From: Aristolochia californica
Lineage: Eukaryota; Streptophyta; Magnoliopsida; Piperales; Aristolochiaceae
Assembly (NCBI GenBank): GCA_029961685.1
Contig: JARWKL010000002.1
Span: 22,784,908-22,848,907, forward strand
Direction of reading: 5' to 3'
Length of the DNA stretch: 64,000 bases
The notes beneath the pieces are model-generated. The model had not been told where the DNA came from and did not search any database. It saw only the letters and a program-made list of their open reading frames with translations. Of this stretch, positions 7,626 to 22,619 are shown one piece after another; position 1 is the first letter of the stretch; every line of letters starts with the position of its first letter. The position numbers and the translations under genes were made by a program.

Positions 7626-10600
7626 AATGGGAGAGTGAAAACTCAAGTTTGGATCTGAAAAAAAAATTTTAACATCCAAAATGAAAATGCACAAATGCTG
7701 AGAGAAATAATTCCAAAAAGTATCTGTGATTTTTAAGGATAGGCAAAAAGTGGGTTTTTTGGCTCTTGTAAATATCCAACCACACGTTAACTTGAGAATT
7801 TAATTTTTTCTACTCCTAGAAATTATTGGATCATTAGGTCACTTGCATCCTCAACATGTTTCTGGCGTGCATATCCACCACATTTAAAACCTGTTAGGAT
7901 CAGTTAGAAGTGTCTTTCCTATTAAATTCTACCAAGCTATTAAGGGGTTGTTCTAGTGGAATTTCCCAAACATGGATAACAACACATTGGAGTTCCTTTT
8001 TAGTGCATGAAATAATTTTCTACACTTACATTTATTATAGTTTTCAAATTTTTGTGCATACAGGAACTTTAAATTTTTCATTTTGTTGAGATCTATTTTC
8101 CATATATATTTTTTCTTTACGAGAAAAATGGGAGGGTGAAAACCCAAGTTTGGATTTGAAAAAAAATTTGAACATCCTAAAAGAAAATACACAAATTATG
8201 AGAGAGATAATTCAAAAAAGTATTGGTGATTTTTAAGGGTAGGCAAAAAGAGGGTTGTTGGGCTCTAGTAAATAACCAACCACACGTTAACTTGAGAATT
8301 TAATTTTTTCTACTCTTTAAAAATTTTGGATCATTAGGTCATTTGCATTCTCAACATGTTTCTGGCTTGCATATCCACCACTTTTAAAATTTGTTTGGAT
8401 CATTTAGAAGTCTCTTTCCTATAAAATTCCACCAAGCTATTAGAGGTTGTACTAGTGGAATTTCCGAAACATGGTTGACAAAACTTTGGAGTTCATTTTT
8501 AGTGCGTGAAATAATTTTCTTCACTTACATTTATTATAGTTTTCAAATTTTTTTGCACACATGAACTCTAAAATTTTCATTTTGTTGCGATCTATTTGCC
8601 TGATATCTTTTTTGTTTTTGAAAAAAATGGGAGAGTGAAAACTCAAGTTTGGATCTGAAAACATATTTGAACGTCCAAAAATGGAAATGCACAAATGCTG
8701 AGAGCGATAATTCCAAAAAGTATCTATGATTTTTAAGGATAGGCAAAAAGTGGGTTGTTTGGCTCTGGTAAATATCCAACCACTCACTAACTTGAGAATT
8801 TAATTTTTTCTACTCGAAATTTTCTGATCATTAGGTCATTTGCATCCTCAACATGTTTCTGGCATGCCTATCTACCACATTTAAAACATGTTAGGATTAG
8901 TTAGAAGTCTCTTTCCTACAGAATTCCACCAAGCTATTAGGGGTTGTACTAGTGGAATTTCCCAAACATGGATAACAAAAATTTGGAGTTCATTTTTAGT
9001 GCGTGAAATAAGTTTCTTCATTTACATTAGTTTTCTAATTTTTTTTCATACATGAACTCTGAAATTTTGAATTTGTCGAGATCTATTTGCCTTATATCTT
9101 TTATTTTATCAAGAAAAATGGAAGAGTCAAAACTCAAATTTGGATCTGAAAAAAATTTGAACATCCAAAATGGATATGCACAATTTCTGATAGAGATAAT
9201 TCCAAAAAGTATATGTGATTTTTGAGGATAGGAAAACAGTGGGTTCTTTGGCTCTGGTAAATATCCATGCACACGTTAACTTGAGAATTTAATTTTTTTT
9301 ACACCTTGAAATTTTTTGATCATTAGGTCACTTGCATCCTCAACATGTTTCTGGGATGCATCCACCATATGTTAAACTTGTTAGGATAAGTTAGAAGTCT
9401 CTTTCCTATAAATTTCACAGAGCTATTAGGGGTTGTACTAGTGGAAATTCAAAATAATGGAAAACAAAACTTTGGAGTTCATTTTTAGTGCATGAAATAA
9501 TTTTCTTCTATTACATTTATTATAGTTTTCAAATTTTTTTGTATACATGAAGTCTAAAATTTTCATTTTGTTGCGTTCTATTTGCCTTATATCTTTTTTT
9601 TAAGAGGAAAATGGGAGAGTGAAAACTCAACTTTGGATCTGAAAAAAAATTTAACATCCTAAATGGAAATGCACAAATGCTGAGAGAGATAATTCCAAAA
9701 AATATCAACGATTTTTAAGGATAGGAAAAAAGTGGGTTGTTTGGCTCTAGTAAATATCAAACCACACATTAACTTGAGAATTTTATTTTTTCTACTCCTT
9801 GAAAATTTTGGATCATTAGGTCACTTGCATCCTCAAGATCTTTCTGGCATGCATATCCACCAAATTAAAAATATGTTAAGATTAGTTAGAAGTCTCTTTC
9901 CTATAAAATTCCACTAAGCTAATAGAGGTTGTACTAGTGGAATTTCCCAAACATGGATAAAAAACCTTTGGAGTTCATTTTTAGTGCGTGAAATAATTTT
10001 CTTCACTTACATTTATTATCGTTTTTAAATTTTTTTGCATACATGAACTCTAAAATTTTCATTTTGTTGCGATCTATTTGCCTTATCTCTTTTTGTTTAC
10101 GAGAAAAATGGGAGAGTGAAAACTCAAGTTTGGATCTAAAAAAAAAATTTGAACATCCAAAATGGAAATGCACAATTGTTGTGAGAGATAATTCCAAAAA
10201 GTATGTATAATTTTTAAGGATAGGCAAAAAGTGGGTTGTTTGGCTCTTGTATATATCCAACCACATGTTAACTTGTGAATTTATTTTTTTCTACTCAAAT
10301 TTTTTGGATCATTAGGTCGCTTGCATCCTCAACATGTTTCTAGCATGCATATCCACCACATTTAAAACATGTTAGGATCGGTTAGAAGTCTCTTTCCTAC
10401 AAAATTCCACCAAGCAATTAGGGGTTGTACAAGTGGAATTTCACAAACATGGATAATAAAACTTTTGAGTTCATTTTTAGTGTGAGAAATAATTTTCTTC
10501 ACTTACATTTATTATACTTTTCAAATTTTTTTGCATACATGAACTCTAAAATTTTGATTTTGTTGCGATCTATTTGCCTTATATCTTTTTTGTTTACTAG

Positions 10601-11987
10601 AAAAATAGGAGAGTGAAAACTCAAGTTTGGATCTGAAAAGAAATTTGAACATATAAAATGGAAATACCCAATTGCTGAGAGAGATAATTTCAAAAAGTAT
10701 CTGTGATTTTTAAGGATAGGCAAAAAGTAGGTTGTTTGGCTCTTGTAAATATCCAACCACACGTTAACTTGAGAATTAATTTTTTCTACTCCTTGAAATT
10801 TTCTGATCGTTAGGTCACTTGCATCCTCAACATATTTCAAGCATGCATTTCCGTCACATTTAAAACATGTTTGGATCAGTTAGAAGTCTCTTTCCTATAA
10901 AATTCCACCAAGCTATTAGGGGTTGTACTAGTAGAATTTCCCAAACATAGATAACAAAACTTTTGAGTTCATTTTTAGTGCGTGAAATAATATTCTTCAC
11001 TTACATTTATTAAAGTTTTCATATTTTTGTGCATACATGAACTTCAAAATTTTTATTTTGTTGCGATCTACTTGCCTTATATCTTTTTTGTTTATGAGAA
11101 AAATGGGAGAGTGAAACCTCAAGTTTGGATCTGAAAAACATTTTGAACATCCTAAATAGAAATGCACAAATGCTGAGAGAGATAAAGCAAAAATGTATCG
11201 GTGATTTTTAAGGGTAGGAAAAAAGTGGGTTGTTGGGCTCTAGTAAATATCTAACCACACGTTAACTTGAGAATTTAATTTTTTCTACTCTTTGAAAATT
11301 TTGGATCATTAGGTCACTCTCATCCTCAACATGTTTCTGGCGCACATATCCACCACATTTAAAACATGTTAGGATTAGTTAGAAATCTCTTTTCACTAAA
11401 ATTCCACCAAGCTATTAGGGGTTGTACTAGTGGAATTTCTCAAACATGGATAACAAAAATTTGCAGTTCATTTTTAGTGCGTGAAATAAGTTTCTTCATT
11501 TACATTAGTTTTCTAATTTTTTAGCATACATGAACTCTAAAATTTGCATTTTGTCATGATCTATTTGCTTTATATCTTTTTTGTTTACGAGAAAAATGGG
11601 AGAGTGAAAACTCAAGTTTGGATCTGAAAAAAAATTTGAACATCCAAAATGGAAATGCACATATCTTGAGAGAGACAATTCCAAAATTATAAGTGATTTT
11701 TAAGGATTGCAAAAAAGTGGGTTGTTTGGCTCTGGTAAAAATCAAGGCACACGTTAACTTGAGAATTTAATTTTTTCTACTCCTTAAAATTTTTGGATCA
11801 TTAGGTCACTCTCATCCTAAACATGTTTCTGGGATGCATATCCACCATATTTAAAACATGTTAGGATCGGTTAGAAGTCAGTTTCCTTTAAAATTCCAAC
11901 AAGCTATTAGGGGTTGTACTAGTGGAATTTCCCAAAAATGGATATCAAAACTTTAGAGTTCATTTTTAGTGCGTGAAATAATTTTCT

Positions 11988-12251
11988 TCAGTTACAATTA
12001 TTATAGTTTTCAAATTTTTTTGCGTACATGAACTCTAAAATTTTAGTTTTGTCACCATCTATTTGCCTTATATCTTTTTTGTTTACAAGAAATATGGGAG
12101 AGTGAAAACTCAAGTTTGGACCTGAAAAAAAGTTTGAACATCCAAAATGGAAATGCACAAATGCTGAGAGAGATAATTCCAAAAAGTATCTGTGATTTTT
12201 AAGGATAGGCAAAGAGTGGGTTGTTTGGCTCTGGTAAATATCCAACCACAC
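11988..12251 (-). other. Example of the recurrent satellite open frame (not called as a gene)
   Basis: One frame of the monomer is open for up to about 87 codons and begins near MWLDIYQSQTTHF, then HRYFLELSLSAFVHFHFGC, SNFF, and IRQIDRNKMKILEFMYAKK-like text. It appears on the minus strand in arm 1 and on the plus strand in arm 2, and dozens of copies reach 60 codons or more. Many other copies are broken by frameshifts in A or T runs, by stops or by start loss. No domain, signal peptide with a clear cleavage site or known family is recognised. The simplest view is that it recurs because the DNA recurs. This entry stands for the whole set. Confidence 0.35.
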
Positions 12252-15200
12252 GTCAACCTTAGAATTTAATTTTTTCTACTCCTTGAAATTTTTGGATCAT
12301 TAGGTTACTTGCATCCTCAACATGTTTTTGGGATGCATATCCACCATATTTAAAACATGTTAGGATCGGTTAGAAGTGAGTTTCCATTAAAATTCCAACA
12401 AGCTATTAGGGGTTGTACTAGTGGTATTTCCCAAACATGGATAACAAAACTTTTGAGTTCATTCTTAGTGCGTGATATAATTTTATTCACTTACATTTAT
12501 TATAGTTTTCAATTTTTTTTGCATACATGAACTCTAAAATTTTCCTTTTCACACGATCTATTTGCCTAATATCTTTTTTGGTTATGAGAAATATGGGAGA
12601 GTGAAAACTCAAGTTGGGATCTGAAAAAAAATTTGAACATCCAAAATGGAAATGCACAAATGCTGAGAGAGATAATTCAAAAAAGTATCTGTGATTTTTA
12701 AGGGTAGGAAAATGGTGGGTTGTTGGGCTCTAGTAAATATCCAACCACACGCTAACTTGAGAATTTAATTTTTTCTACTCTTTGAAGTTTTTGGATCATT
12801 AGGTCACTCTCATCCTCAACATGTTTTTGGCGCGCATATCCACCACATTTAAAATATCTTAGGAATGAGTTAGAAATCTTTTTTCTGTAAAATTCCACTA
12901 TGCTATTAGGGGTTGTACTAGTGGAATTTCCCAAACATGGATAACAAAACTTTGGAGTTCATTTTAGTGCGTGACATAAGTTTCTTCATTTACATTAGTT
13001 TTCAAATTTTTTTGCATCCATGAACTTTAAAATTTTTAATTTGTCGCGATCTATTTGCCTTATATCTTTTTTGTTTACAAGAAAAATGGGAGAGTGAAAA
13101 CTCAAGTTTGGATCTGAAAAAAAATTTGAACATCCAAAATGGAAATACACAAATGCTGAGAGAGATAATTCCAAAAAGTAGCTGTGATTTTTAAGGATAC
13201 GAAAAAAGTGGGTTGTTTGGCTCTGGTAAATATCTAAGCACAAGTTAACTTGAGAATTTAATTTTTTCTACTCCTTGAAATTTTTGGATCATTAGGTCAC
13301 TTGCATCTTCAACATGTTTCTGGGATGCATATCCACCATATTTAAAACAAGTTAGGATCAGTTAGAAGTAACTTTCCTTTAAAATTCCACCAAGCTATTA
13401 GGGGTTGTACTAGTGGTATTTCCCAAACATGGATAACAAAACTTTGGAGTTAATTTTTAGTGCGTGAAATAATTTTCATCACTTACATTTATTATAGTTT
13501 TCAAATTTTTTTGCATACATGAACTCTAAAATTTTCATTTTGGCACGATCTATTTGCCTTATATCTTTTTTGTTTATGAGAAATATGGGAGAGTGAAAAC
13601 TCAAGTTTGGATCTGAAAAAAAATTTGAACAACCAAAATGGAAATGCACAAATGCTGAGAGAGATAATTCCAAAAAGTATCTGTGATTTTTAAAGATAGG
13701 CAAATAGTGGGTTGTTTGGCTTTAGTAAATATCCAACCACACGTTAACTTGAGAATTTAATTTTTTCTACTCCATGAAATTTTTGGATCAATAGGTCACT
13801 TGCATCCTCAACATGTTTTTGGCATGCATATCCACTACATTTAAAACATGTTAGGATCAATTAGAAGTCTATTTCCTATAACATTCCACCAAGCTATTAG
13901 GGGTTGTACTAGAGGAATTTCCCAAACATGGATAACAAAACTTTGGAGTTAATTTTTAGTGCGTGAAATAATTTTCTTCACTTACATTTATTATAGTTTT
14001 CAATTTTTTTTTGCATACAGGAACTCTAAATTTTTCAATTTTTTGGGTTCTATTTGCCTTATATCTTTTTTGTTTACGAGAAAAATGGGAGAGTGAAAAC
14101 TCAAGTTTGGAAATGCACAAATGCTAAGAGCGTTAATTCCAAAAAGTATCTGTGATTTTTACGGATAGGCTAAAAGTGGGTTGTTTGGCTCTAGTAAATA
14201 TCCAATCACATGTTAACTAGAGAATTTAATTTTTTCCACTCTTTGAAATTTTTGGATCATTAGGTCACTTGCATCCCCAACATGTTTCTTGCATGCACAT
14301 CCACCACATTTAAAACATGTTAGGATCAGTTAGAAGTCTCTTTCCTATAAAATTCCACCAAGCTATTAGGGGTTGTACTAGAGGAATTTCCCAAACATGG
14401 ATAACAAAACTTTTGAGTTCATTTTTAGTGCGTGAAATAAATTTCTTCACTTAAATTTATTATAAATCGTTTTGCATAGATGAACTCTAAAATTTCATTT
14501 TGTTGCTATCTATTTGCCTTATATCTTTTTTGTTTACAAGAAAAATGGGAGTGTGAAAACTCAAGTTTGGATCTGAAAAAAAATTTGAACATCCAAAATG
14601 GAAATGCACAAATGCTGAGAGAGGTAATTGAAAAATGTATCTGTGATTTTTAAGGATAGGCAAAAAGTGGGTTGTTTGGCTCTTGTAAATATCCAACCAC
14701 ACGTTAACTGGAGAATTTAATTTATTCTACTCCTTGAAATTTTTGGATCATTAGGTCACTTGCATTCTCAACATTTTTCTGGCATGTCCACCACATTTAA
14801 AACATGTTTGGATCAGTTAGAAGTCTCTTTCCTATAAAATTCCACCAAGCTATTAGGGGTTGTACTAGTGGAATTTCCCAAACATGGATAACAAAACTTT
14901 GGAGTTCATTTTTAGTGCGTGAAATAATTTTCTTCACTTACATTTATTATAGTTTTCAAATTTTTGTGCATACATGAACTTCAAAATTTTTATTTTGTTG
15001 CGATCTACTTGCCTTATATCTTTTTTGTTTACGAGAAAAATGGGAGAGTGAAACATCAAGTTTGGATCTGAAAAACATTTTGAACATCCTAAATAGAAAT
15101 GCACAAATGCTGAGAGAGATAAAGCAAAAATGTATCGGTGATTTTTAAGGGTAGGAAAAAAGTGGGTTGTTGGGCTTTAGTAAATATCTAACCACACGTT

Positions 15201-17654
15201 AACTTGAGAATTTAATTTTTTCTACTCTTTGAAAATTTTGGATCATTAGGTCACTCTCATCCTCAACATGTTTCTGGTGTGCATATCCACCACATTTAAA
15301 ACAAGTTAGCATTAGTTAGAAGTCTATTTCTATAAAATTCCACCAAGCTATTAGGGTTGTACTAGTGGAATTTCCCAAACATGGATAACAAAAGTTTGCA
15401 GTATATTTTTAGTGCATTAAATAAGTTTTTTCATTTATATTAGTTTTCAAATTTTTTTGATTACATGAACTCTAAAATTTTCATTTTGTCGTGATCGATT
15501 TGCCTTATTTTTTTTTGTTTACGAGAAAAATGGGAGAGTGAAAACTCAAGTTTGGATCTGAAAAAAAATTTGAACATCCAAAATGGAAATGCAAAAATGC
15601 TGAGAGAGATAATTACAAAAAGAATCTGTGATTTTTAAGGATAGGAAAAAAGTGGGTTGTTTGGCTCTGGTAAATATCCAAGCACACGTTAGCTTGAGAA
15701 TTTTATTTTTTCTACTCCTTGAAAGTTTTGGATCATTAGATTACTTGCATCCTCAACATGTTTCTGGCAAGCCAATCCACCACATTTAAAACATGTTAGG
15801 ATCAGTTAAAAGTCCCTTTCCTATAAAATTCCACCAAGCTATTAGTGGTTGTACTAGTGGAATTTCCAAAACATGGATAACAAAACTTTGGAGTTCATTT
15901 TTAGTGCTTGAAATAATTTTCTTTTCTTAAATTTATTATATATCTTTTTGTATACATGAACTCTAAAATTTTTATTTTGTTGCGTTCTATTTGCCTTATA
16001 TCTTTTTTGTTTACGAGAAAAATGGGAGAGTGAAAGATCAAGTTTGGATATGAAAAAAAGTTTGAACATCCAAAATGGAAATTCACAAATGCTGAGAGAG
16101 ATAATTCCATAAAGTATTTGTGAGTTTTATGGATAGGCAAAAAGTGGGTCGTTTGGCTTTGGTAAAAATCCAACCACACGTTAACTTGAGAATTTAATTT
16201 TTTCTACACGTTGAAATTTTTGGATCATTAGGTCACTTGCATCTTCAACATGTTTTTAGCACGCATATCCACCACAATTAAAACATGTTAGGACAAGTTA
16301 AAAGTCTATTTCCTCTAAAATTCCACCAAGCTATTAGGGGTTGTGTTAGTGGAATTTCCCAAACATGGATAACAAAACTTTGGAGTTCATATTTAGTGCT
16401 TGAAATAATTTTCTTCACTTAAATTTATTATAAATCTTTTTCCATACATGAACTCTAAAATTTTCATTTTGTTGCGATCTATTTGCCTTATATCTTTTCT
16501 ATTTACGTGAAAAATGGGAGAGTGAAAACTCAAGTTTGGATCAGAAAAAAAATTTGAACATCCAAAATGGAAATGCACAAATGATGAGAGAGATAATTCC
16601 AAAAAGTGTCTGTGATTTTTAAGGATAGGCAAAAAGTGGGTCGTTTGGCTCTTATAAATATCCAACCACACATAAACTTGTGAATTTAATTTTTTCTACT
16701 CGTTGAAATTTATGGGTCATTAGGTCACTTGCATCCTCAACATGTTTCTGGCATGCATATCCGCCACATTTAAAACATGTTAAGATCAGTTAGAAGTGTC
16801 TTACCTATAAAATTCCACCAAGCTATTAGGAGTTGTACTAGTGGAATTTCCCTAACATGGATAACAAAACGTTGGACTTCGTTTTTAGTGCTTGAAATAA
16901 TTTTCTTCACTTACATTTATTATAGTTTTCAAATTTTTGTGCATATAGGAACTTCAAAATTTTCATTTTGGTGCGATCTATTTGCCTTATATCTTTTTTT
17001 TTTTTACGAGAAAAATGGGAGAAAGGAAATTCGTGTTTGGATCTGAAAAAAATTTTAACATTCTAATTGGAAATGCAAAAATGCTGATAGAGATGATTCA
17101 AAAAAGTATCGGTGATTTTTAAGGGTAGGAAAAAAGGGGGTTGTTGGGCCTTAGTAAATATCAAACCACACATTAACTTAAGAATTTAATTTTTTCTACT
17201 CTTTGAAATTTTTGGATCATTAGGTCACTCTCATCCTCAACATGTTTCTGGCGCACATATCCACCACATTTAAGACTTGTTAGGATTAGCTAGAAGTCTC
17301 TTTTCTATAAAATTCCACCAAGCTATTAGGAGTTGAACTAGTGGAATTTCCCAAACATGGATCACAAACTTTAGAGTTCATTTTTAGTGCGTGAAATAAG
17401 TTTCTTCATTTACATTAGTTTTCAATTTTTTTTTGCAAACATGAACTCTAAAATTTTCATTTTGTCGTGATTTATTTGCCTTTTTTTTTTGTTTATGAGA
17501 AAAATGGGAGAGTGAAAACTCAGATTTGGATCTGAAAAAAAATTTGAACATCCAAAATGGAAATGCACAAATACTGAGAGAGATAATTCCAAAAGTATAT
17601 GTGAGTTTTAAGGATAGGAAAAAAGTGGGTTGTTTGGCTCTGGTAAATATCCAA

Positions 17655-17665
17655 GCACACCAAGC
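17655..17665 (+). other. Deletion junction inside a satellite copy
   Basis: The string CCAAGCACAC runs directly into CAAGCTTTTAGGGG. In a normal copy about 165 bases separate these blocks. Short CACC/ACAC similarity at the joint suggests loss by microhomology or slippage. The copy is therefore short, and the spacing of neighbours shifts. Confidence 0.75.
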
Positions 17666-17827
17666 TTTTAGGGGTTGTACTAGTGGAATTTCCCAAACAT
17701 GGATAAAAAAACTTTGGAGTTCATTTTTAGTGCGTGAAATAATTTGCTTCACTTACATTTATTATAGTTTTCAAATTTTTTTTTTGCATACATAAACTCA
17801 AAAATTTTCATTTTGTTGCGATCTATT

Positions 17828-18093
17828 TGCCTTATAACTTTTTTGTTTACGTGAAAAATGGGAGAGTGAAAACTCAAGTTTGGATTTGAAAAAAAATTTG
17901 AACATACAAAATGGAAATGCACAAATGCTGAGAGAGATAATTCCAAAAATTATCTGTGATTGCCTTATAACTTTTTTGTTTACGTGAAAAATGGGAGAGT
18001 GAAAACTCAAGTTTGGATCTGAACAAAAATTTGAACATACAAAATGGAAATGCACAAATGCTGAGAGAGATAATTCCAAAAATTATCTGTGAT
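17828..18093 (+). repeat. Recent 133-bp tandem duplication within one monomer
   Basis: The block beginning TTGCCTTATAACTTTTTTG and ending at AAAATTATCTGTGATT appears twice in a row at an offset of 133 bases, with only a couple of substitutions between the two. It also carries rare shared variants (TTATAAC, TTTACGTG, GAACATACAAAATGG), so it is a local and fairly young duplication rather than two old copies. Confidence 0.85.
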
Positions 18094-21000
18094 TTTTAAG
18101 GATAGGAAAAAAGTGGGTTGTTTGGCTCTTGTAAATATCCAACCGCACGTTAACTTGAGAATTTAATTTTTTCTACTCCTTGAAATATTTGGATCATTAG
18201 GTCACTTCCATCCTCAACAATTTTCTGGCTTGCATATCCACCACATTTAAAACATGTTAGGATCAATTAGAAGTCACTTTCCTGGAAAATTCCACCAAGG
18301 TATTAGGGGTTGTACTAGTGGAGTTTCCCAATCATGGGTAACGAAAGTTTGGAGTACATTTTTAGTGCGTGAAATGATTTTCTTCTCTTGCATTTATTTA
18401 AATTATTTTGCAAACATGAACTCTAAAATTTTCATTTTGTTGCGATCTATTTGCCTTATATCTTGTTTGTTTATGAGAAAAATGGGAGAATGAAAACTGA
18501 AATTTGGATCTGAAAAAAAATTTTGAAGATCCAAAACCGAAATACCCAAATGCTGAGAGAGATAATTCCAAAAAGTATCTGTGATTTTTAAGGAAAGGCA
18601 AAAAGTGGGTTGTTTGGCTCTGGTAAATATCCAACCACACGTTAACTTGAGAATTTAATTTTTTCTGCTCTGTGAAATTTTTGGATCATTCGGTCACTTG
18701 CATCCTCAACTTGTTTCTGGCATGCATATCCTCCACATTTAAAACATGTTGGATCAGTTAGAAGTCACTTCCTTATAAAATTCCACCATGCTATTAGGGG
18801 GTTGTACTAGTGGAATTTCCCAAACATGGATAACAAAACTTTGGAGTACATTTTTAGTGCGTGAAATAATTTTCTTCACTTACATTTATTATAGTTTTCA
18901 AATTTTTTGGCATACATGAACTCTAAAATTTCATTTTGTTGCGATCTATTTGCCTTATATCTTTTTTGTTTACGAGAAAATTGGGAGAGTAAAAACCCAA
19001 CTTTGGATCTGAAAAAAATTTTCAACATCCAAAATTGAAATGCCCAAATGCTGAGAGAGATAATTTGAAAAAGTATCTGTGATTTTTAGGGATAGGCAAA
19101 AAGTGGGTTGTTTGGCTCTGGTAAATATCAATCCACATGTTAACTTCAGAATTTAATTTTTTCTACTCCGTGAAATTTTTGGATCATTAGGTCACTTGCA
19201 TACTCAACAAGTTTCTGGCATGCATATCCACCACATTTAAAACAGGTTAGGATCAGTTAGAAGTCACTTTCCAAAAAATTCCACCAAGCTATTAGGGGGT
19301 TGTACTAGTGGAATTTCCCAAACATGGATAATAAACTTTGGAGTTCATTTTTAGTGCTTCAAATAATTTTCTTCAGTTACTTTTATTATAGTTTTCAAAT
19401 ATTTTTGCATACATGAACTCTAAAATTTTCATTTTGTTGCGATCTATTTGCCTTATTTCTTTTTTGTGTTCGAGAAATATGATAGGGTGAAAACTCATGT
19501 TTGGATCTGAAAAAAAATTTGAACGTCTAAAATGGAAATGCACAAATGGTGAGAGAGATAATTCCAAAATTTATCTATGATTTTTAAGGATAGGCAAAAA
19601 GTGGGTTGTCTTGCTCTGGTATATCCAACCACACTTTAACTTGAGAATTTAATTTTTTCTTCTCCTTCAAATTTTTGGATCATTAGGTGACTTGCATCCT
19701 CAACATGTTTCTGGCATGCATATCCTCGACATTTAAAACATGTTAGGATCTGTTAGAAGTCTCTTTCCTATAAAATTCCAACAAGCTATAAGGGGGTTGT
19801 ACTAGTGGAATTTTCCAAACATGGATAAAAAAACTTTGGAGTTCATTTTGTGTGCGTGAAATAATTTTCTTCACTTACATTTATTATAGTTTTCAAATTT
19901 TTTTGTATACATGAACTCTAAAACTTTCATTTTGTTACGATCTATTTGCCTAATATATTTTTTGTTTACGAGAAAAATGGGAGAGTGAAAACTCAAGTTT
20001 GGATTTGAAAAAAAATTTGAACATCCAATATGGATATGCACAAATGTTGAGAGAGATAATTCCAAAAAGTATCTGTGATTTTTAAGGATAGGCAAAAAGA
20101 GGGTTGTTTGGCTCTGATAAATATGCAACCACTTGTTAAGTTGAGAATTTAATTTTTTCTACTTGTTGAAATTTTGGATCATTAGGTCACTTGCATCCTC
20201 AACATGTTTCTAGGATGCATATCCACCACATTTAAAACATGTATGGATGAGTTAGAAGTCTCTTTCCTTTAAAATTCCACCAAGCTAATTATAGGGTCGT
20301 ACTAGTGGAATTTCCCAAACATGGATAACAAAACTTATGAGTTCATTTTTCGTGCGTGAAATAATTTTCTTCACTTACATTTATTATAGTTTTCAAATTT
20401 TTTTGCATACATGAACTCTAAAATTTTCATTTTGTTGCGATCTATTTGCCTTAAGTCTTTTTTGTTTACGAGAAAAATGGGTGAGTGAAAACTCTAGTTG
20501 GATTTGAAAAAACATTTGAACATCCAAAATGGAAATGCACAAATGCTGAGAGAGATAATTCCAAAATGTATCTGTGACTTTTAAGGATAGGCAAAAAGTG
20601 GGTTGTTTAGCTCTGGTAAATATCCAACCACACGTTAACTTGAGAATTTAATTTTTTCTACTCCAAATTTTTGGATCATTAGGTACCTTGCACCCTCAAC
20701 ATGTTTTTGGCATGCATATTCACCACATTTAAAACATGTTAGGATCTGTTAGAAGTCTCTTTCCTATAAAATTCCACCAAGCTATTAGGGGTTGTACTAG
20801 TGGAATTTCCCAAACATGGATAACAAAGCTTTGGAGTTCATTTTTAGTGCGTGAAATAATTTTTTTTTGCTTACATTTGTTTAAATCTTTTTGCATACAT
20901 GAACTCTAAAATTTTTATTTTGTTGCGCTCTATTTGCGTTATATCTTTTTTGTTTATGAGAAAAATGGGAGAGTGAAAACTCAAGTTTGGATATGAAAAA

Positions 21001-22619
21001 AAATTTGAACATCCAAAATGGAAATGCACAAATGCTGAGAGAGATAACTCCATAAAGTATTTGTGATTTTTATGGATAGAAAAAAAGGGGGTTGTTTAGC
21101 TGTAGTAAATACCCAACCACACGTTAAGTTGAGAAGTTAATTTTTTCCACTCCTTCAAATTTTGGGATCATTAGGTAACTTGCACCCTCAACATGTTTCT
21201 GGTATGCATATCCACCACATTTAAAACATATAGGATCAGTTAGAAGTCACTTTCCTGTAAAATTCCACCAAGCTATTCGGGGTTGTACTAGTGGATTTTC
21301 CCAATCATGGATAACAAAAGTTTGGAGTACATTTTTAGTGCGTGAAATAATTTTCTTTTCTTGCATTTATTTAAATTTTTTTTGCATACATGAACTCTAA
21401 AATTTTCATTTCGTTGCGATCTATTTGCCTTATATCTTTTTAGTTTACGAGAAAAATGGGAGAGTGAAAACTCAAGTTTGGATCTGAAAAAAAATTTGAA
21501 CATCCAAAATGGAACAGCACAAATGCTCAGAGAGAAAATTCCAAAAAGTATCTATGATTTTTAAGGATTGGCAGAAAGTGGGTTGTTTGGCTCTGGAAAA
21601 TATCCAACCACACTTTAACTTGAGAATTTAATTTTTGCTACTCCTTGAAATTTTTGGATCATTAGGTCACTTGCATCCTCAACACATTTCTAGCATACAT
21701 ATCCACCTCATTTAAAAAAGGTTGGGATCAGTTAGAAGTCTCTTTCCTATAAAATTCCACCAAGCTATTAGGGGGTTGTACTAGTGGAATTTCCCTTACA
21801 TGGATAACAAAAGTTTTGAGTTCATTTTTAGTGCGTGAAATAATTTTCTTCACTTACATTTATTTTAAACTTTTTTGCATACAGGAACTCTAAAATTTCC
21901 ATTTTGTTGCGATCTATTTCCCTTATATCTTTTTTTTGTTTTTGAGAAAAATGGGATAGTGAAAACTAAAGTTTGGATCTAAAAAAAAATTGAACATCCA
22001 AGATGGAAATGCACAAATGCTGAGAGAGATAATTCCAAAAAGTATATGTGATTTTTAAAGATTGGCAAAAAGTGGGTTGTTTGGCTCTGGTAAACTCCAA
22101 CCACACGTTAACTTGAGATTTTAATTTTTTCTACTCCTTGAAATTTTTGGATCATTAGGTCACTTGCATCCTCAACATGTTTCTGGCGTGCATATCCACC
22201 ACATTTAAAACATGTTAGAATCAGTTAGAAGTCTCTTTTCTATAAAATTCCACCAAGCTATTAGGGGTTCCCAAACAAGGATAGCAAAACTTTGGACTTC
22301 ATTTCTAGTGCAGGAAATAATTTTATTCACTTACATTTATTTTAGTTTTCAAATTTTTTTGCATACATGAACTCTAAAATTTTAATTTTGTTGCTATCTA
22401 TTTCCCTTATATCTTCTTTGATTACGAGAAAAATAGGAGAGTGAAAACTCAAGTTTGGATCTGATAAAAAATATGAACATCCAAAACCAAAATGTCCAAA
22501 TGCTGAGAGAGAGAATTTCAAAAAGTATTTGTGATTTTTAAGGATAGGCAAAAAGTAGGTTGTTTGGCTCTGGAAAATATCCAACCACACGTTAAATTTG
22601 GAATTTAATTTTTCCTACT

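Larger units (their letters stand above)
4911..17660 (+). repeat. Arm 1, zone with marked monomers recurring every 3-5 units
   Basis: A variant monomer with AAGTTTCTTCATTTACATTAG replaces the usual form, losing about six bases of TATTAT, near 4911, 6896, 9010, 11488, 12978, 15423 and 17398. Steps are about 1985, 2114, 2478, 1490, 2445 and 1975 bases, that is 3 to 5 monomers. In four cases (6896, 11488, 15423, 17398) a second variant, with GTGCATA and GAACTTCAAAATTT, lies about 460 bases upstream. This is the pattern of a higher-order repeat that has been partly shuffled. The 11.0-11.3 kb and 14.9-15.2 kb copies share rare changes at an offset of about 3937 bases, or eight units. Confidence 0.75.
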
